Shown here piece after piece: positions 55,501 to 64,000 of a DNA stretch of 64,000 nt. Position 1 is the first letter of the stretch. Each line of letters begins with the position of its first letter. The stretch is taken from contig NZ_OY782566.1 of NCBI RefSeq assembly GCF_963677875.1, positions 372,001 to 436,000 of the forward strand, given 5' to 3'. The stretch comes from Thiomicrorhabdus sp. (lineage in GTDB: Bacteria > Pseudomonadota > Gammaproteobacteria > Thiomicrospirales > Thiomicrospiraceae). The notes under the pieces were generated by a model. The model made no database searches. It saw only the letters and a program-made list of their open reading frames with translations, and was not told where the DNA came from. A program made the translations under genes and the position numbers.

Positions 55501-56604
55501 ATGCCAAAGTCCCTGATTGCGATTCTCATTATTGGATTTTTAAGCCTGACGACGCAAAACGCCCGTGCCGCAGACGAAGCCGGTCAGCAAGCTGCCAAGC
55601 CGTCGGTTTCAGTCATCGCTTACAAAGTCGAACTCGATCACTTGCCGCAGTCTCTGGAAGTGCTGGCTTCTCTACAATCCAAGCAGTCCGTCGATCTGCG
55701 CAGCCCGCTTAACGAGCGGATTACCGCCATCCATTTCCAAGACGGCCAGACAGTGGAAAAAGGCCAGCTGCTGGTTGAACTGAATAAACGGCAAACTCAG
55801 GCCCAATTGCAAAAAGCCAAAGCGGTTGAACAGGAAGCACTCAGACAATACCGCCGAGCCAATCAGCTCAAAGGCCGGGGTAATATCACGCAATCGGTCA
55901 TCGACGAACGCTACAGTGCCTGGCAGGTTGCGGTCGCTGAAAGGAAACTGATTGAGGCCGACCTGAGCGAACGCGACATTGTTGCGCCTTTCAGCGGACA
56001 TTTAGGTTTCAAAGCCGTCAATGTCGGTACCTTGCTGACTCCGACCACAACCATCGTCACACTCGATTCAACCGAGCAGATGTATCTGGACATGGCCGCT
56101 CCGGCAGCCTATGTCGGGCTGATCTCCCTTGATCAGCCGGTGGAAGTCCGTCATGCCGCCTATCCCGGTAAGGTATTCCAAGGACAGGTACTTGCCATCG
56201 CACCGCGCTTGAACGAAAACAGCGCCCTGCTGCAAGTCCGTGCCTTACTGGAAAACCCGGAAGGTGAACTGAAAGACAATATGCAGGTCAATGCCAAACT
56301 GATTCTGCCGAGCAAACAGCTGGTCAGCGTTCCAACCACGGCGCTGCTGATGCTTGGAGAACGCAATTTCGTTTACCGCCTGCAGGGCGAAGGCAAAAAT
56401 CTGAAAGTGGAACGCGTCGAAGTGCAGGTCGGACGCCGCTATGCCGACCGCATCGAAATTCTTTCGGGACTGAAAGCCGGTGACCAAGTCGTCAGTCAAG
56501 GAATCATGCGCCTGATGCCCGGAAAAAACGTGCGCATCAAGGCTTATCAAAATCATGCTCCGCTGGCCGAACTCATTCGCGCTAAAGCGCCAAACGGGAA
56601 CTGA
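55501..56604 (+). CDS. RND efflux adaptor (AcrA/MexA type)
   Basis: 367 aa with a Sec signal (MPKSLIAILIIGFLSLTTQ, ending ARAADEA). It has the lipoyl half LRSPLNERITAIHFQDGQTVEKGQLLVELNKRQ, a short coiled-coil (KAKAVEQEALRQYRRANQLKG), DIVAPFSGHLGFKAVNVGTLL and the membrane-proximal GLKAGDQVVSQGIMRLMPG end. No lipobox was seen. Six bases separate it from the pump gene. No outer-membrane factor is in this operon. Confidence 0.92.
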   Translation: MPKSLIAILIIGFLSLTTQNARAADEAGQQAAKPSVSVIAYKVELDHLPQSLEVLASLQSKQSVDLRSPLNERITAIHFQDGQTVEKGQLLVELNKRQTQAQLQKAKAVEQEALRQYRRANQLKGRGNITQSVIDERYSAWQVAVAERKLIEADLSERDIVAPFSGHLGFKAVNVGTLLTPTTTIVTLDSTEQMYLDMAAPAAYVGLISLDQPVEVRHAAYPGKVFQGQVLAIAPRLNENSALLQVRALLENPEGELKDNMQVNAKLILPSKQLVSVPTTALLMLGERNFVYRLQGEGKNLKVERVEVQVGRRYADRIEILSGLKAGDQVVSQGIMRLMPGKNVRIKAYQNHAPLAELIRAKAPNGN

Positions 56605-56609
56605 TTCAT

Positions 56610-59600
56610 ATGTGGTTATCGGATACTTCCGTTAAGCGTCCGGTTCTGGCGGTCGTCATTTCCCTGCTATTACTCGCTTTTGGCCTGATGGCCTTTGACC
56701 GTATGAGCCTGCGCGAATACCCGAACATTGATCCGCCCATTGTCACTATCGACACCAAGTACCCCGGTGCCTCCTCCAGTGTCGTCGAAAGCCGCATCAC
56801 CAAAGTCATCGAAAACCGTATTGCAGGGATCTCCGGGATTCGCTACATTGAGTCGACTTCGACCGACGGTCTATCCAAAATCAAAATCGAATTCAACCTC
56901 AGCCGCGACATCGATGCCGCCGCCAACGACATTCGCGACCGCGTCTCGCGTATTCTCGACAATCTCCCTGAGCAGGCTCTGGCTCCGGAAGTCGAGAAGG
57001 TAGACGGCGACGAAAGCGTTATTGTCTGGTTCAACCTTGTCAGCGATCGCATGACGGTTGCCGAACTGACCGATTATGCCGAACGTTATCTGGTCGATCG
57101 TTTTGCCGTTCTCGACGGCGTTGCCCGCGTTCGGGTCGGCGGCGGACAATCCTATGCATTGAGAATCTGGCTCGATCCCAGAAAAATGGCGCTGTACGGC
57201 GTTACGGTCAAAGACGTCGAAGACAGTCTGCAAACCTCCAATGTCGAGCTGCCTGCCGGTAGCCTGCAAGGGGATCAGGTCGTACTGACCCTGCAAATGA
57301 AAAAACCTCTGGCAACCGTCGATAAACTGGAAACCCTGATCATAAAACAGTCCGACGGTATGCAACTGCGCCTTGGCGACGTTGCCAAGGTCGAACTCGG
57401 CGCCGTGGAAAAACGGCGCATTTTCCAGGGGAACGGCATTCCGATGGTCGGAATCGGCATCATCAAGCAATCCAATGCCAACACTCTGACGGTAGCCGAA
57501 CTTGCCAAGGAAAGACGCGATGCCATCAATCCGACGCTACCCGAAGGCATGAGTCTGGAAAACAGTTATGACGCGTCGGTTTTTGTCGAAAGTGCCGTCA
57601 ACGAAGTGTACAAAACCCTGTTTATCGCGCTCGGTCTGGTGGTTCTTGTCATGCTGGCATTCCTGAAAAACGTCCGTGCCGCCCTGATACCGACCGTAAC
57701 CCTTCCGGTATCCCTGATCGCCACCTTCTGGATTTTATGGATGCTCGGTTTTTCGGTAAACCTGTTGACCCTTCTGGCACTGGTGTTGGCGATCGGTCTG
57801 GTCGTCGACGATGCCATCGTCGTGCTGGAAAATATCCAGCGACATATGGATCGTGGTTACTCTCCATTGAGCGCCGCCTATCTGGGAACCAGGCAAGTTG
57901 GCTTTGCCGTCATCGCCACCACTCTGGTTCTGGTTTCCGTCTTTATGCCGATCGGCTTTCTACAGGGCAATATCGGGAGGCTTTTCTCGGAGTTCGCCAT
58001 TACGTTATCGGTAGCGGTTCTTTTCTCCAGCTGGGTTGCTTTGACCCTTTCCCCTGCTCTGGCATCGAAAATTCTCCGCCCGAACCCGACACCGAAAACC
58101 GCCAAGCGCACCGCCTCGCCGTTCTTTCGAAAATTACTCACCGGCTTATTACGTCGACCGTGGATTCCGCTGGCGCTGTTCGCCGTGCTTTTAAGTTTAA
58201 GCTACGGCTGGTTTAAAGAGACGCCACAGGAATATCTGCCTAAAGAAGATCGCGGCGCTTTCTTTATCTCCATCAAAGGGCCGGAAGGCGCCAGCTTCGA
58301 TTATATGCAGACGTACCTGAACGAAGTGGAAGAGCGTTTGATGCCACTGGTCGAATCCGGCGAAGCCAAACGCCTGTTGGTTCGTTCACCGCGTTCCTTT
58401 TCCAATGCACAGATATTCAATACCGGTTTTGCAATTATCGTTCTCAACGACTGGGCCGACCGGCGCTCCGCCTTCACCATTATGGACGAGGTCAAAAAAC
58501 GTCTCTCCGATCTGACCGGGATCAAAGCCGTACCGATCATGCGTTCCAGCATCGGCGGACGCATCGGCAGCCCGGTTCAGTTCGTTATCAGCGGCAACAG
58601 TTACGAAGAGCTGAAACAGTGGCGCGAAATTATGGATCGCGCCATTGACGAAACCAATCCCGGCTTGAGTGGACTGGACTGGGATTTCGAGCCGAATAAA
58701 CCACAGATGGCGGTACATATCGATTATCCGCGTGCCGAAGCGCTGGGAATTGATCTGGAAACCTTGAACGGAACCCTGCAGACGCTACTGGGATCGAAAA
58801 AAGTCACAACGTTTCTTTATAAAGGAGAAGAGTACGATATCCTCCTTGAAGCGGATCACAGCCATTTCCGCGATCCGCAGGATCTGGATCAGATCTATCT
58901 GCGCAGCAATCAAGGCAACATGATCTCTCTGGCCGAAGTGGTTCAGATCGACAGCTATGCGGATGCTGCCAGCTTGAACCGTTACAATAGAATGCGTTCG
59001 ATCACGCTGTCGGCCCGCCTGGATGGCGACCTGGTGCTGGGCGACGCTTTAAGCTATCTGCACGACTTGGCGAAAAAGGAATTACCGGAAACCGCCGTCT
59101 TCGACTATAAAGGCCAATCAAAGGAATTCTTCGAAACCGGGGAATCCCTGTACTTTGTCTTCTTGTTCGCTCTGGTTGTCATCTTTCTGGTGCTTTCCGC
59201 CCAGTTTGAAAGCTTCATTTCGCCGCTTGTCATCATGTTCACGGTGCCGCTGGCCATCGGCGGCGGCCTGTTTGCACTCTGGCTGCACCATCTGACTCTC
59301 AATCTCTATAGTCAGATTGCTCTGATTCTGCTCATCGGTCTGGCAACCAAAAACGGAATTCTGATCGTCGAATTCGCCAACCAGCTGCGTGACCGCGGTT
59401 ATTCGCTGTACCACGCGCTGATCCGCGCGACGCAGTTGCGTTTAAGACCGATCCTTATGACGGCCATCACAACCTGCGCCGGCGCCATTCCGCTGATTTT
59501 CTCCAGCGGCGCCGGAGCGGAAACACGGCAGATTCTCGGCTATGTACTTTTCTGGGGGGTAGCTTTATCGACCTTGCTCAGTCTGTTTGTGATTCCGATG

Positions 59601-59693
59601 TTCTATGCGTGGCTGGCGCGACGGGCGCATTCGCCGCTGTATACCACTCAAAAACTGGAAAAAGAACTCGAACAACGCCGCTCTTCGCTTTAA
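56610..59693 (+). CDS. RND efflux pump, HAE1 family
   Basis: 1027 aa. It has 12 hydrophobic segments, the opening SVKRPVLAVVISLLLLAFGL and YPNIDPPIVTIDTKYPGAS, and the proton-relay pair in GLVVDDAIVVLENIQRHMDRG. The C-terminal half carries VFLVLSAQFESFISPLVIMF and LRPILMTAITTCAGAIPL. HAE1 pumps expel hydrophobic drugs, bile salts, solvents or metabolites. The last 4 bases overlap the convergent MscS-like gene. Confidence 0.94.
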   Translation: MWLSDTSVKRPVLAVVISLLLLAFGLMAFDRMSLREYPNIDPPIVTIDTKYPGASSSVVESRITKVIENRIAGISGIRYIESTSTDGLSKIKIEFNLSRDIDAAANDIRDRVSRILDNLPEQALAPEVEKVDGDESVIVWFNLVSDRMTVAELTDYAERYLVDRFAVLDGVARVRVGGGQSYALRIWLDPRKMALYGVTVKDVEDSLQTSNVELPAGSLQGDQVVLTLQMKKPLATVDKLETLIIKQSDGMQLRLGDVAKVELGAVEKRRIFQGNGIPMVGIGIIKQSNANTLTVAELAKERRDAINPTLPEGMSLENSYDASVFVESAVNEVYKTLFIALGLVVLVMLAFLKNVRAALIPTVTLPVSLIATFWILWMLGFSVNLLTLLALVLAIGLVVDDAIVVLENIQRHMDRGYSPLSAAYLGTRQVGFAVIATTLVLVSVFMPIGFLQGNIGRLFSEFAITLSVAVLFSSWVALTLSPALASKILRPNPTPKTAKRTASPFFRKLLTGLLRRPWIPLALFAVLLSLSYGWFKETPQEYLPKEDRGAFFISIKGPEGASFDYMQTYLNEVEERLMPLVESGEAKRLLVRSPRSFSNAQIFNTGFAIIVLNDWADRRSAFTIMDEVKKRLSDLTGIKAVPIMRSSIGGRIGSPVQFVISGNSYEELKQWREIMDRAIDETNPGLSGLDWDFEPNKPQMAVHIDYPRAEALGIDLETLNGTLQTLLGSKKVTTFLYKGEEYDILLEADHSHFRDPQDLDQIYLRSNQGNMISLAEVVQIDSYADAASLNRYNRMRSITLSARLDGDLVLGDALSYLHDLAKKELPETAVFDYKGQSKEFFETGESLYFVFLFALVVIFLVLSAQFESFISPLVIMFTVPLAIGGGLFALWLHHLTLNLYSQIALILLIGLATKNGILIVEFANQLRDRGYSLYHALIRATQLRLRPILMTAITTCAGAIPLIFSSGAGAETRQILGYVLFWGVALSTLLSLFVIPMFYAWLARRAHSPLYTTQKLEKELEQRRSSL

Positions 59694-60256
59694 TTCTCGC
59701 GCCGTGATCTTTGCATACGCTGCGCCATTTTCGTCAGCGGCTTGCTTTCGCCTTCCGCTTGCGGCCGATCGTGTTTGATAACCGGTCGCTGCAGAATCAG
59801 GCTGTTCGGGTAGGCGATTTCATGTCCCTCGGCATCTTTAAGCACTACCTGAAAAATATTGATTTCGACAATCGTACCGCGCAGGCTGTTGGCTCCATCA
59901 ATGATTTCCACTTCATCCCCGATACGCGCCGGAAATGAGAAAAACACAATCACCCCGGCGGTAATATTGCTCAAAATCGACCATTGCGCAAAAAGAGCCA
60001 CGCCGAGTACGGCCACCACCGAAGATGCCAGAAGCAGCAACCCGCGATAATCGACGCCCCAGATCATCATCAACAGAATCAGAGCAACAAACACCCCGAC
60101 CACCTTCTGATACTTCAGAATATGTTCAATTCTCACTGCCGGAACCGATTTACTTTCACCGAGACGCACCAGTAACAGCCTCAGGCTCCAGTTCAACCCC
60201 CAATATGCCAGAACAACCAGCACGCTGAAAAATATCTGCCAATAAGGTAACTGCAT
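59690..60256 (-). CDS. Small MscS-family mechanosensitive channel
   Basis: 188 aa. Two or three N-terminal hydrophobic segments lead into the pore-lining helix and the conserved beta-domain start (SNITAGVIVFFSFPARIGDEVEIIDGANSLRGTIVEINIFQVVLKDAEGHEIAYPNSLILQRPV). It is short, lacking the large C-terminal domain of MscS. It may relieve turgor after osmotic downshock, in keeping with ectoine use. GGAGAGG lies before the ATG. Confidence 0.88.
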   Translation of the reverse strand: MQLPYWQIFFSVLVVLAYWGLNWSLRLLLVRLGESKSVPAVRIEHILKYQKVVGVFVALILLMMIWGVDYRGLLLLASSVVAVLGVALFAQWSILSNITAGVIVFFSFPARIGDEVEIIDGANSLRGTIVEINIFQVVLKDAEGHEIAYPNSLILQRPVIKHDRPQAEGESKPLTKMAQRMQRSRREN

Positions 60257-60276
60257 TTTTAAAACCTCTCCGGAGA

Positions 60277-61353
60277 CTATAAGGTCGGTATGTCATCGCT
60301 TGGATAGGGCAAACGGCCCTGGTGAATCTCTTCGTGAAAAGAATCGACCTTATCGGCGACAATGTCGCTGCGCGCAAAGCGGGCAATGTGAAACAAGGCC
60401 TCACCTTCATTCACCAGCGGCATCTTCATCTGTCCGATCACAATTCCGTTGCTTGGCGAAAAAACTTCACAATCGCTTTCGCCAAACGGATCAGAAATCA
60501 CCCCCAAGAGCGTTTCATTGGCAATAACCCTTGTGCCATCGGTGACCAGAGCGCGGAAGACCCCGCTTTGTTCGGCGCGAACCCACAGGCTTTTCTGCGA
60601 CACGACCGCCCGCGAACTTTTTTTCTTTTGCGATCCGCTACGGGTCTTCGGCAGATTGCCCAACTCGCGTAACACATTGATGATGCCGCGAACGCCTGCA
60701 CGAATTGAAATTTCGTCAAAACGCAAAGCCTCCCCGGCCTCGTACAATAAAATCGGGATGCCATGTTTTACGGCCGCTGCTCTCAAAGAACCTTTTCTCA
60801 AAGAAGCGTTCAACATCAAGGGCGCCGCAAAGGCCTCCGCCAGCCGCCGCGTTTCCGGATCACCAAGATTTGCCCGAATCTGCGGCAGGTTGGTTCGATT
60901 GATCGCGCCAGTGTGCAGGTCAATGCCGTGGGTCGACTGACTGACCACTTCCTTCATAAACAACGAAGCCATTCTGGCCGCCAGAGTGCCTTCTTCCGAG
61001 CCGGGAAAACAGCGATTCAGATCTCGCCTGTCCGGCAGATAACGGCTGCCATGAATAAAACCGTGCAGATTGACAATCGGTACGGCAATCAAAGTGCCGC
61101 GCATGCGGTTTAGCGAACGGATTTTCAACAATCGGCGAATGATTTCCACACCATTCAGTTCATCACCGTGGATCGCGGCACAAACAAATAGAACCGGCCC
61201 TTCCAACCGACCGCAAATCACCTGAACCGGCATCGTCAGCTCGGAATGCGTATATAGTTTGCCGACCATCAACTCGATGGTTTTGCGCTCCCCCGGCTGA
61301 ACCGTTACACCACCGATGGTAATGGCCTGATTCGGTTTTCTCGATTTCATCAT
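60277..61353 (-). CDS. Succinylglutamate desuccinylase/aspartoacylase-family protein
   Basis: 358 aa of the AstE/AspA zinc-carboxypeptidase-like family. Zinc ligands are in [19 protein letters not shown] (His, Glu) and [22 protein letters not shown] (second His). The C-terminal part is a beta domain ([32 protein letters not shown]-like) typical of the extended members. The start overlaps the rimK stop (ATGA). Because of this coupling with RimK, its likely substrate is a glutamate-tailed or N-acylated peptide rather than N-succinylglutamate. Function not proven. Confidence 0.88.
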   Translation of the reverse strand: MMKSRKPNQAITIGGVTVQPGERKTIELMVGKLYTHSELTMPVQVICGRLEGPVLFVCAAIHGDELNGVEIIRRLLKIRSLNRMRGTLIAVPIVNLHGFIHGSRYLPDRRDLNRCFPGSEEGTLAARMASLFMKEVVSQSTHGIDLHTGAINRTNLPQIRANLGDPETRRLAEAFAAPLMLNASLRKGSLRAAAVKHGIPILLYEAGEALRFDEISIRAGVRGIINVLRELGNLPKTRSGSQKKKSSRAVVSQKSLWVRAEQSGVFRALVTDGTRVIANETLLGVISDPFGESDCEVFSPSNGIVIGQMKMPLVNEGEALFHIARFARSDIVADKVDSFHEEIHQGRLPYPSDDIPTL

Positions 61354-62255
61354 CCCTTGCCTCGGGTACTGGTACGATGCGGTTTATGATTTTTTTCCAG
61401 AAATTCGATCATCAGGCTCGCAATGTCTTTAGCCGAAGCCGCTTCAATCCCCTCCAGTCCGGGAGACGAGTTCACCTCCATCACCACCGGACCGTGGTTC
61501 GAACGCAGCAAATCCACCCCGCAGACATTCAATCCCATGATTTTCGCAGCCCGAATCGCGGTTGAGCGCTCTTCAGGAGTAATCCGAACCAGCGTCGAAG
61601 AACCGCCTCGATGCAAATTGGAGCGGAACTCACCTTCTTTGCCCTGGCGCTTCATGGCTGCAACCACCTTATTCCCGACCACAAAGCAGCGAATGTCCGC
61701 ACCTTTGGCTTCGCGGATAAACTCCTGCACCAGAATATTGGCTTTCAATCCCTGAAAGGCCTGAATCACACTTTCGGCAGCGGAATGCGTTTCGGCAAGC
61801 ACCACACCAACCCCTTGAGTTCCTTCAAGCAGTTTGACCACTACCGGCGCTCCGCCGACCATCTGCAACATATCGTCGATATCATCCGGACAATGCGCAA
61901 AACCGGTTACCGGCAGACCAATTCCCTTTCTCGACAATAATTGCAGGCTGCGCAGTTTATCCCGGGAACGACTGATTGCGACCGATTCATTCAGCGGATA
62001 AACCCCCATCATCTCAAATTGCCGCAGAACCGCCGTACCATAAAACGTAACCGACGCCCCGATACGGGGAATTACCGCATCAAATCCTTCCAAAAGCTCA
62101 CCCTTATAATGGATTTGCGGATTCATACTGCTGATATTCATATAACATCGCAACGCATCAATCACTTCAATCTGGTGACCTCGCTGCTCGGCAGCTTCAA
62201 CAATTCGACGGGTAGAGTAAAGTTCCGGACCACGGGACAGTAGTGCAATTTTCAT
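61350..62255 (-). CDS. rimK: RimK-like ATP-grasp glutamate ligase
   Basis: 301 aa. RimK adds glutamate residues to the C-terminus of ribosomal protein S6 and can make poly-glutamate. The ATP-grasp motifs are clear: [38 protein letters not shown], the metal-binding [26 protein letters not shown]. The N-terminal pre-ATP-grasp [25 protein letters not shown] is the RimK type. AAGGA lies 6 bases before the ATG. Operon with the AstE-like gene. Confidence 0.94.
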   Translation of the reverse strand: MKIALLSRGPELYSTRRIVEAAEQRGHQIEVIDALRCYMNISSMNPQIHYKGELLEGFDAVIPRIGASVTFYGTAVLRQFEMMGVYPLNESVAISRSRDKLRSLQLLSRKGIGLPVTGFAHCPDDIDDMLQMVGGAPVVVKLLEGTQGVGVVLAETHSAAESVIQAFQGLKANILVQEFIREAKGADIRCFVVGNKVVAAMKRQGKEGEFRSNLHRGGSSTLVRITPEERSTAIRAAKIMGLNVCGVDLLRSNHGPVVMEVNSSPGLEGIEAASAKDIASLMIEFLEKNHKPHRTSTRGKG

Positions 62256-62436
62256 GTTTTGTCCTTGAAAAACACGGCTGAGAAATCAGCCACAGAAACC
62301 GAATATAAAAATGCTTATTATCGCTCTAAGTTTTCGGCACGGATAGCGTTAAATCACGCCTGAACATAAAAAGTCGCAGCAACAAAGCACATGCCGGAAA
62401 AGAAACAGTCGAAATCAAGGGAATTCAAGAAAAGAA

Positions 62437-62470
62437 CATGGCGAAAAAACGCAGACTGCTTTTCGCCATG
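62437..62470. terminator. Hairpin, candidate terminator
   Basis: Perfect 11-bp inverted repeat with a 12-nt loop. On the minus strand it is followed by TTCTTTTCTT, a moderate U-run, so it may back up the terminator at 62555-62610 for the ExbB-DUF2149 unit. Confidence 0.55.
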
Positions 62471-62551
62471 CCAAAGGTGGGAACAGATCGTTCAAAATTA
62501 AGTTTACCTTAAGAAACGAAAGAAAGCGAAGCAAAAACAGTATTTTTTCGG

Positions 62552-62610
62552 GAATAAAAAAACACGGCGGCAGAATCTCTCAATTTGAAGAAAAATTCCG
62601 CTCCACCGTG
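62552..62610 (-). terminator. Candidate terminator of the ExbB-DUF2149 unit
   Basis: On the minus strand CACGGTGG (62610-62603) pairs with CCGCCGTG (62570-62563), with one G-U pair, a long loop, and then TTTTTTTATT. It lies about 180 bp after the DUF2149 stop. Confidence 0.6.
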
Positions 62611-62755
62611 CAACGTGGGCAATTTATGAAAAACCCGATCCGATAAAGAGTCGGGGTCAGAAATTCCGGGATTAATCGAAGCATCAAAGACGGGAACCTC
62701 TGACGCAAACGATTAATAACTTGTAAGACGGTTCAAATTTTAAGAACTCCCGAGC

Positions 62756-62782
62756 AAATAGACAATGCGACAAATTGTCGCA
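62756..62782. repeat. 27-bp direct repeat, copy 1 (contains a palindrome)
   Basis: A 27-bp sequence identical at 62756-62782 and 63745-63771. Its inner part TGCGACAAATTGTCGCA is an 8-bp inverted repeat around one base. The copies sit directly outside the ExbB-DUF2149 gene pair, one 7 bp after the DUF2149 stop and the other 91 bp before the ExbB start. Paired operators or element boundaries are possible. Confidence 0.8.
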
Positions 62783-62788
62783 CCCCTT

Positions 62789-63142
62789 TTATTGGGCAGG
62801 AACGGAAGCCTCGGCTCCTTCCGGTACATAAATCATACTGCCGTCTTCAAGACGATAAGCCACCCCCGCTTTCGAGCCCTTACCTTCGCCCATCTGACCG
62901 GTCGATTTATACTCCTTAAGTTCATCGCCTTCCTTCACCAGAATTTCCATATTCGGCTGACCGGCGTTTTTAATCACCGTGACATTTTCGGCACTGTTAA
63001 AGGGATTAATCGGATTACTCATCACAATAATCAGCAACACCGCGATGACCACCAGAAACAGATCAACCATATTGACCACACTCAGAATCGGGTCGTCTTC
63101 GTCGTCTTCAATAATATTCAGATCGATTTGACTCATAACCAT
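62789..63142 (-). CDS. DUF2149 (ExbD-like) membrane protein
   Basis: 117 aa with one hydrophobic helix (VNMVDLFLVVIAVLLIIVM) preceded by acidic DDEDDP and followed by SNPINPF, the DUF2149 pattern, akin to ExbD/TolR in that an aspartate (MVDLF) lies at the helix start. The remainder is periplasmic. It probably forms a proton-driven motor with the ExbB/TolQ-like protein. The start overlaps the upstream stop (TAATG); an ATG two codons later is possible. Confidence 0.85.
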   Translation of the reverse strand: MVMSQIDLNIIEDDEDDPILSVVNMVDLFLVVIAVLLIIVMSNPINPFNSAENVTVIKNAGQPNMEILVKEGDELKEYKSTGQMGEGKGSKAGVAYRLEDGSMIYVPEGAEASVPAQ

Positions 63143-63654
63143 TACGCCGCTTTAAGCTGTGGCGCTTCCGCCTGTTCGGCAGACTTGGCTTTAACCAGTG
63201 ACTTAAGCTCTTCCAACAACCAGCGACGGCGTACCGAAAGGGTCATAAAAGTCATCGAAGCGGATAACAAGGCAATAATGACCGCAGCAAAAGCCACCGT
63301 CAGCTGGCTGGCAACTTCCATAAAGTTACCACTCGCCACCGCCATCAGCGCTGGCCCCATCGGAATCATCGTCGCTACCAGCCCCAACATCGGTGCAATG
63401 CGGCTGACCAAACGCAAAGGTTCAAGCTGACGCAGCAGTTGCAGTTCCACTTCCTGCTGATCTGCCTGAGGATTCTTCTGCCAGAAAAAATGTAAAGGCT
63501 GATGAGCATCCTTGCCCAAAGAGCGCATGAACCACTCCCAGCCGAATCGTCCCAATTCGTAAAACGCAAAGGCAAACATCAGCGCCAGAATCACCAAAAC
63601 CGGCATTAAAAACAGACTGGCCACCTCTGCCATCGTTAATTCAATAAAATTCAT
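63142..63654 (-). CDS. ExbB/TolQ/MotA-like proton channel protein
   Basis: 170 aa with three hydrophobic segments (FLMPVLVILALMFAFAFYELG, IAPMLGLVATMIPMGPALMAVASG and LTVAFAAVIIALLSASMTFM). The second, with GLVATMIPMGPAL, is the family signature for the MotA/TolQ/ExbB channel. GGGAGAG precedes the ATG. Together with DUF2149 it likely energises an outer-membrane uptake or similar process; no TonB or receptor gene is seen in the visible neighbourhood. Confidence 0.88.
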   Translation of the reverse strand: MNFIELTMAEVASLFLMPVLVILALMFAFAFYELGRFGWEWFMRSLGKDAHQPLHFFWQKNPQADQQEVELQLLRQLEPLRLVSRIAPMLGLVATMIPMGPALMAVASGNFMEVASQLTVAFAAVIIALLSASMTFMTLSVRRRWLLEELKSLVKAKSAEQAEAPQLKAA

Positions 63655-64000
63655 TTTCTCTCCCGAAAAGAGCTAAACCGGCTCCCCTTAAAACGAGTAA
63701 TCACAGCATTTTTAATATGCCGAAAATTTTAGAAACCGGAGAGAAAATAGACAATGCGACAAATTGTCGCAGGCTGTTTCAAAAGCCACATTACGCAGGG
63801 CGTTAAGATTTAAGGAAATTAGGAAAAAGCCCACAATAAACAGAAAATTTCTCATGTTTAGGATTTTGATCAGCAAATAAAAGCCACTCCACCGCTTCCT
63901 TAATTACCTACCATCTAGTCTGATTCGATTACACATCGTTATTCGAATCATTTTTTGATATGATTAAACCCTATTAATCGAATCAGGGAAAATCTGATGC
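63655..64000. promoter_or_regulatory. Right-edge intergenic region with operator-like repeats
   Basis: 346 bp. It contains the second 27-bp element (63745-63771), upstream of the ExbB-like gene, and a further cluster at the right: CTGATTCGATTA (63920-63931), its complement TAATCGAATCAG (63975-63986), and a related ATTCGAATCA at 63941-63950 between them. An ATG at 63997-63999 preceded by CAGGGAAA may start a plus-strand gene outside the window, which these repeats could control. Confidence 0.5.
63745..63771. repeat. 27-bp direct repeat, copy 2
   Basis: Identical over 27 bp to 62756-62782, including the inner palindrome. It lies 91 bp upstream of the ExbB-like start codon, a normal place for an operator. 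Confidence 0.8.

Larger units (their letters stand above)
62256..62788. other. Intergenic region rimK / DUF2149, with hairpins
   Basis: 533 bp without a gene. It holds the rimK promoter at the left (A+T-rich, 62256-62340), an 11-bp perfect hairpin CATGGCGAAAA (62437-62447) / TTTTCGCCATG (62460-62470), and a minus-strand terminator-like stem with a U-run (CACGG... at 62563-62570 and 62603-62610). At the right end is the first 27-bp element. Confidence 0.5.

Overview
The window looks like a piece of chromosome from a sulfur-oxidising, salt-adapted gammaproteobacterium of the Thiomicrospira / Hydrogenovibrio / Thiomicrorhabdus type. This is inferred from the gene content: a free-standing soxYZ pair, a periplasmic DsrE-like protein, complete ectABC genes for ectoine, many RND pumps, and ordinary gammaproteobacterial housekeeping genes (selD-selU, trxA-rho, yggX-mutY, hemW-rdgB-rph, yicC, adk, uvrD). 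No rRNA, tRNA, CRISPR array, prophage or intact insertion sequence was seen. Most genes sit in short, tight operons with overlapping stop/start codons.

Layout. 0-1.5 kb: end of a TMEM43-like protein and soxYZ (thiosulfate carrier). 2-4.2 kb: selD-selU, which supply selenophosphate and make 2-selenouridine in tRNA. 4.2-10.4 kb: a Spy-like periplasmic protein, a PiT phosphate permease with its DUF47 partner, a DsrE-like periplasmic protein, a nitroreductase, an SDR and a ChaN-like lipoprotein. 10.4-12.4 kb: an S49 peptidase gene broken by two frameshifts, behind a D-lactate dehydrogenase. 12.4-14.1 kb: a Gly/Leu-rich repeat protein with five 114-bp tandem units, preceded by a LexA-like palindrome. 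14.1-17.4 kb: an orphan TRAP receptor, cbpA and an EamA exporter. 17.5-25.5 kb: a metal/redox block on the minus strand: uvrD, fetA, fetB, a 44-codon membrane-protein gene, an alpha/beta-hydrolase-like/TlpA fusion, a small His/Cys protein and a TonB receptor.

25.7-43.3 kb is housekeeping: trxA, rho, rpmE (zinc-free L31), a secreted nuclease-like protein, hemE, yggX, mutY, trmB, an AsmA protein, hemW, an MFS exporter, rdgB, rph, yicC, a small membrane protein under a perfect FNR-type site, penicillin-binding protein 1A, a fructosamine-kinase-like protein and adk. 43.3-51.2 kb: a heavy-metal RND efflux system (regulator, sensor, outer membrane factor, adaptor, pump, DUF3240). 51.2-55.4 kb: a long, probably structured leader, ectABC and a frameshifted sodium:solute symporter translationally coupled to ectC. 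55.4-60.3 kb: a second RND pump (HAE1 type) behind a 16-bp palindrome, and a small MscS channel. 60.3-62.3 kb: rimK and an AstE/aspartoacylase-like gene. 62.7-63.7 kb: an ExbB/TolQ-like plus DUF2149 pair, flanked on both sides by an identical 27-bp element.

The points most worth following up are the repeat protein with its SOS-like operator, the coupled fetAB / micro-membrane-protein / TlpA-fusion operon, the ectoine leader (possible ion- or osmolyte-sensing RNA), the 27-bp elements around ExbB/DUF2149, and three single-base frameshifts of the same sign in two otherwise well-conserved genes. All calls come from reading the sequence and family knowledge; no searches were run.
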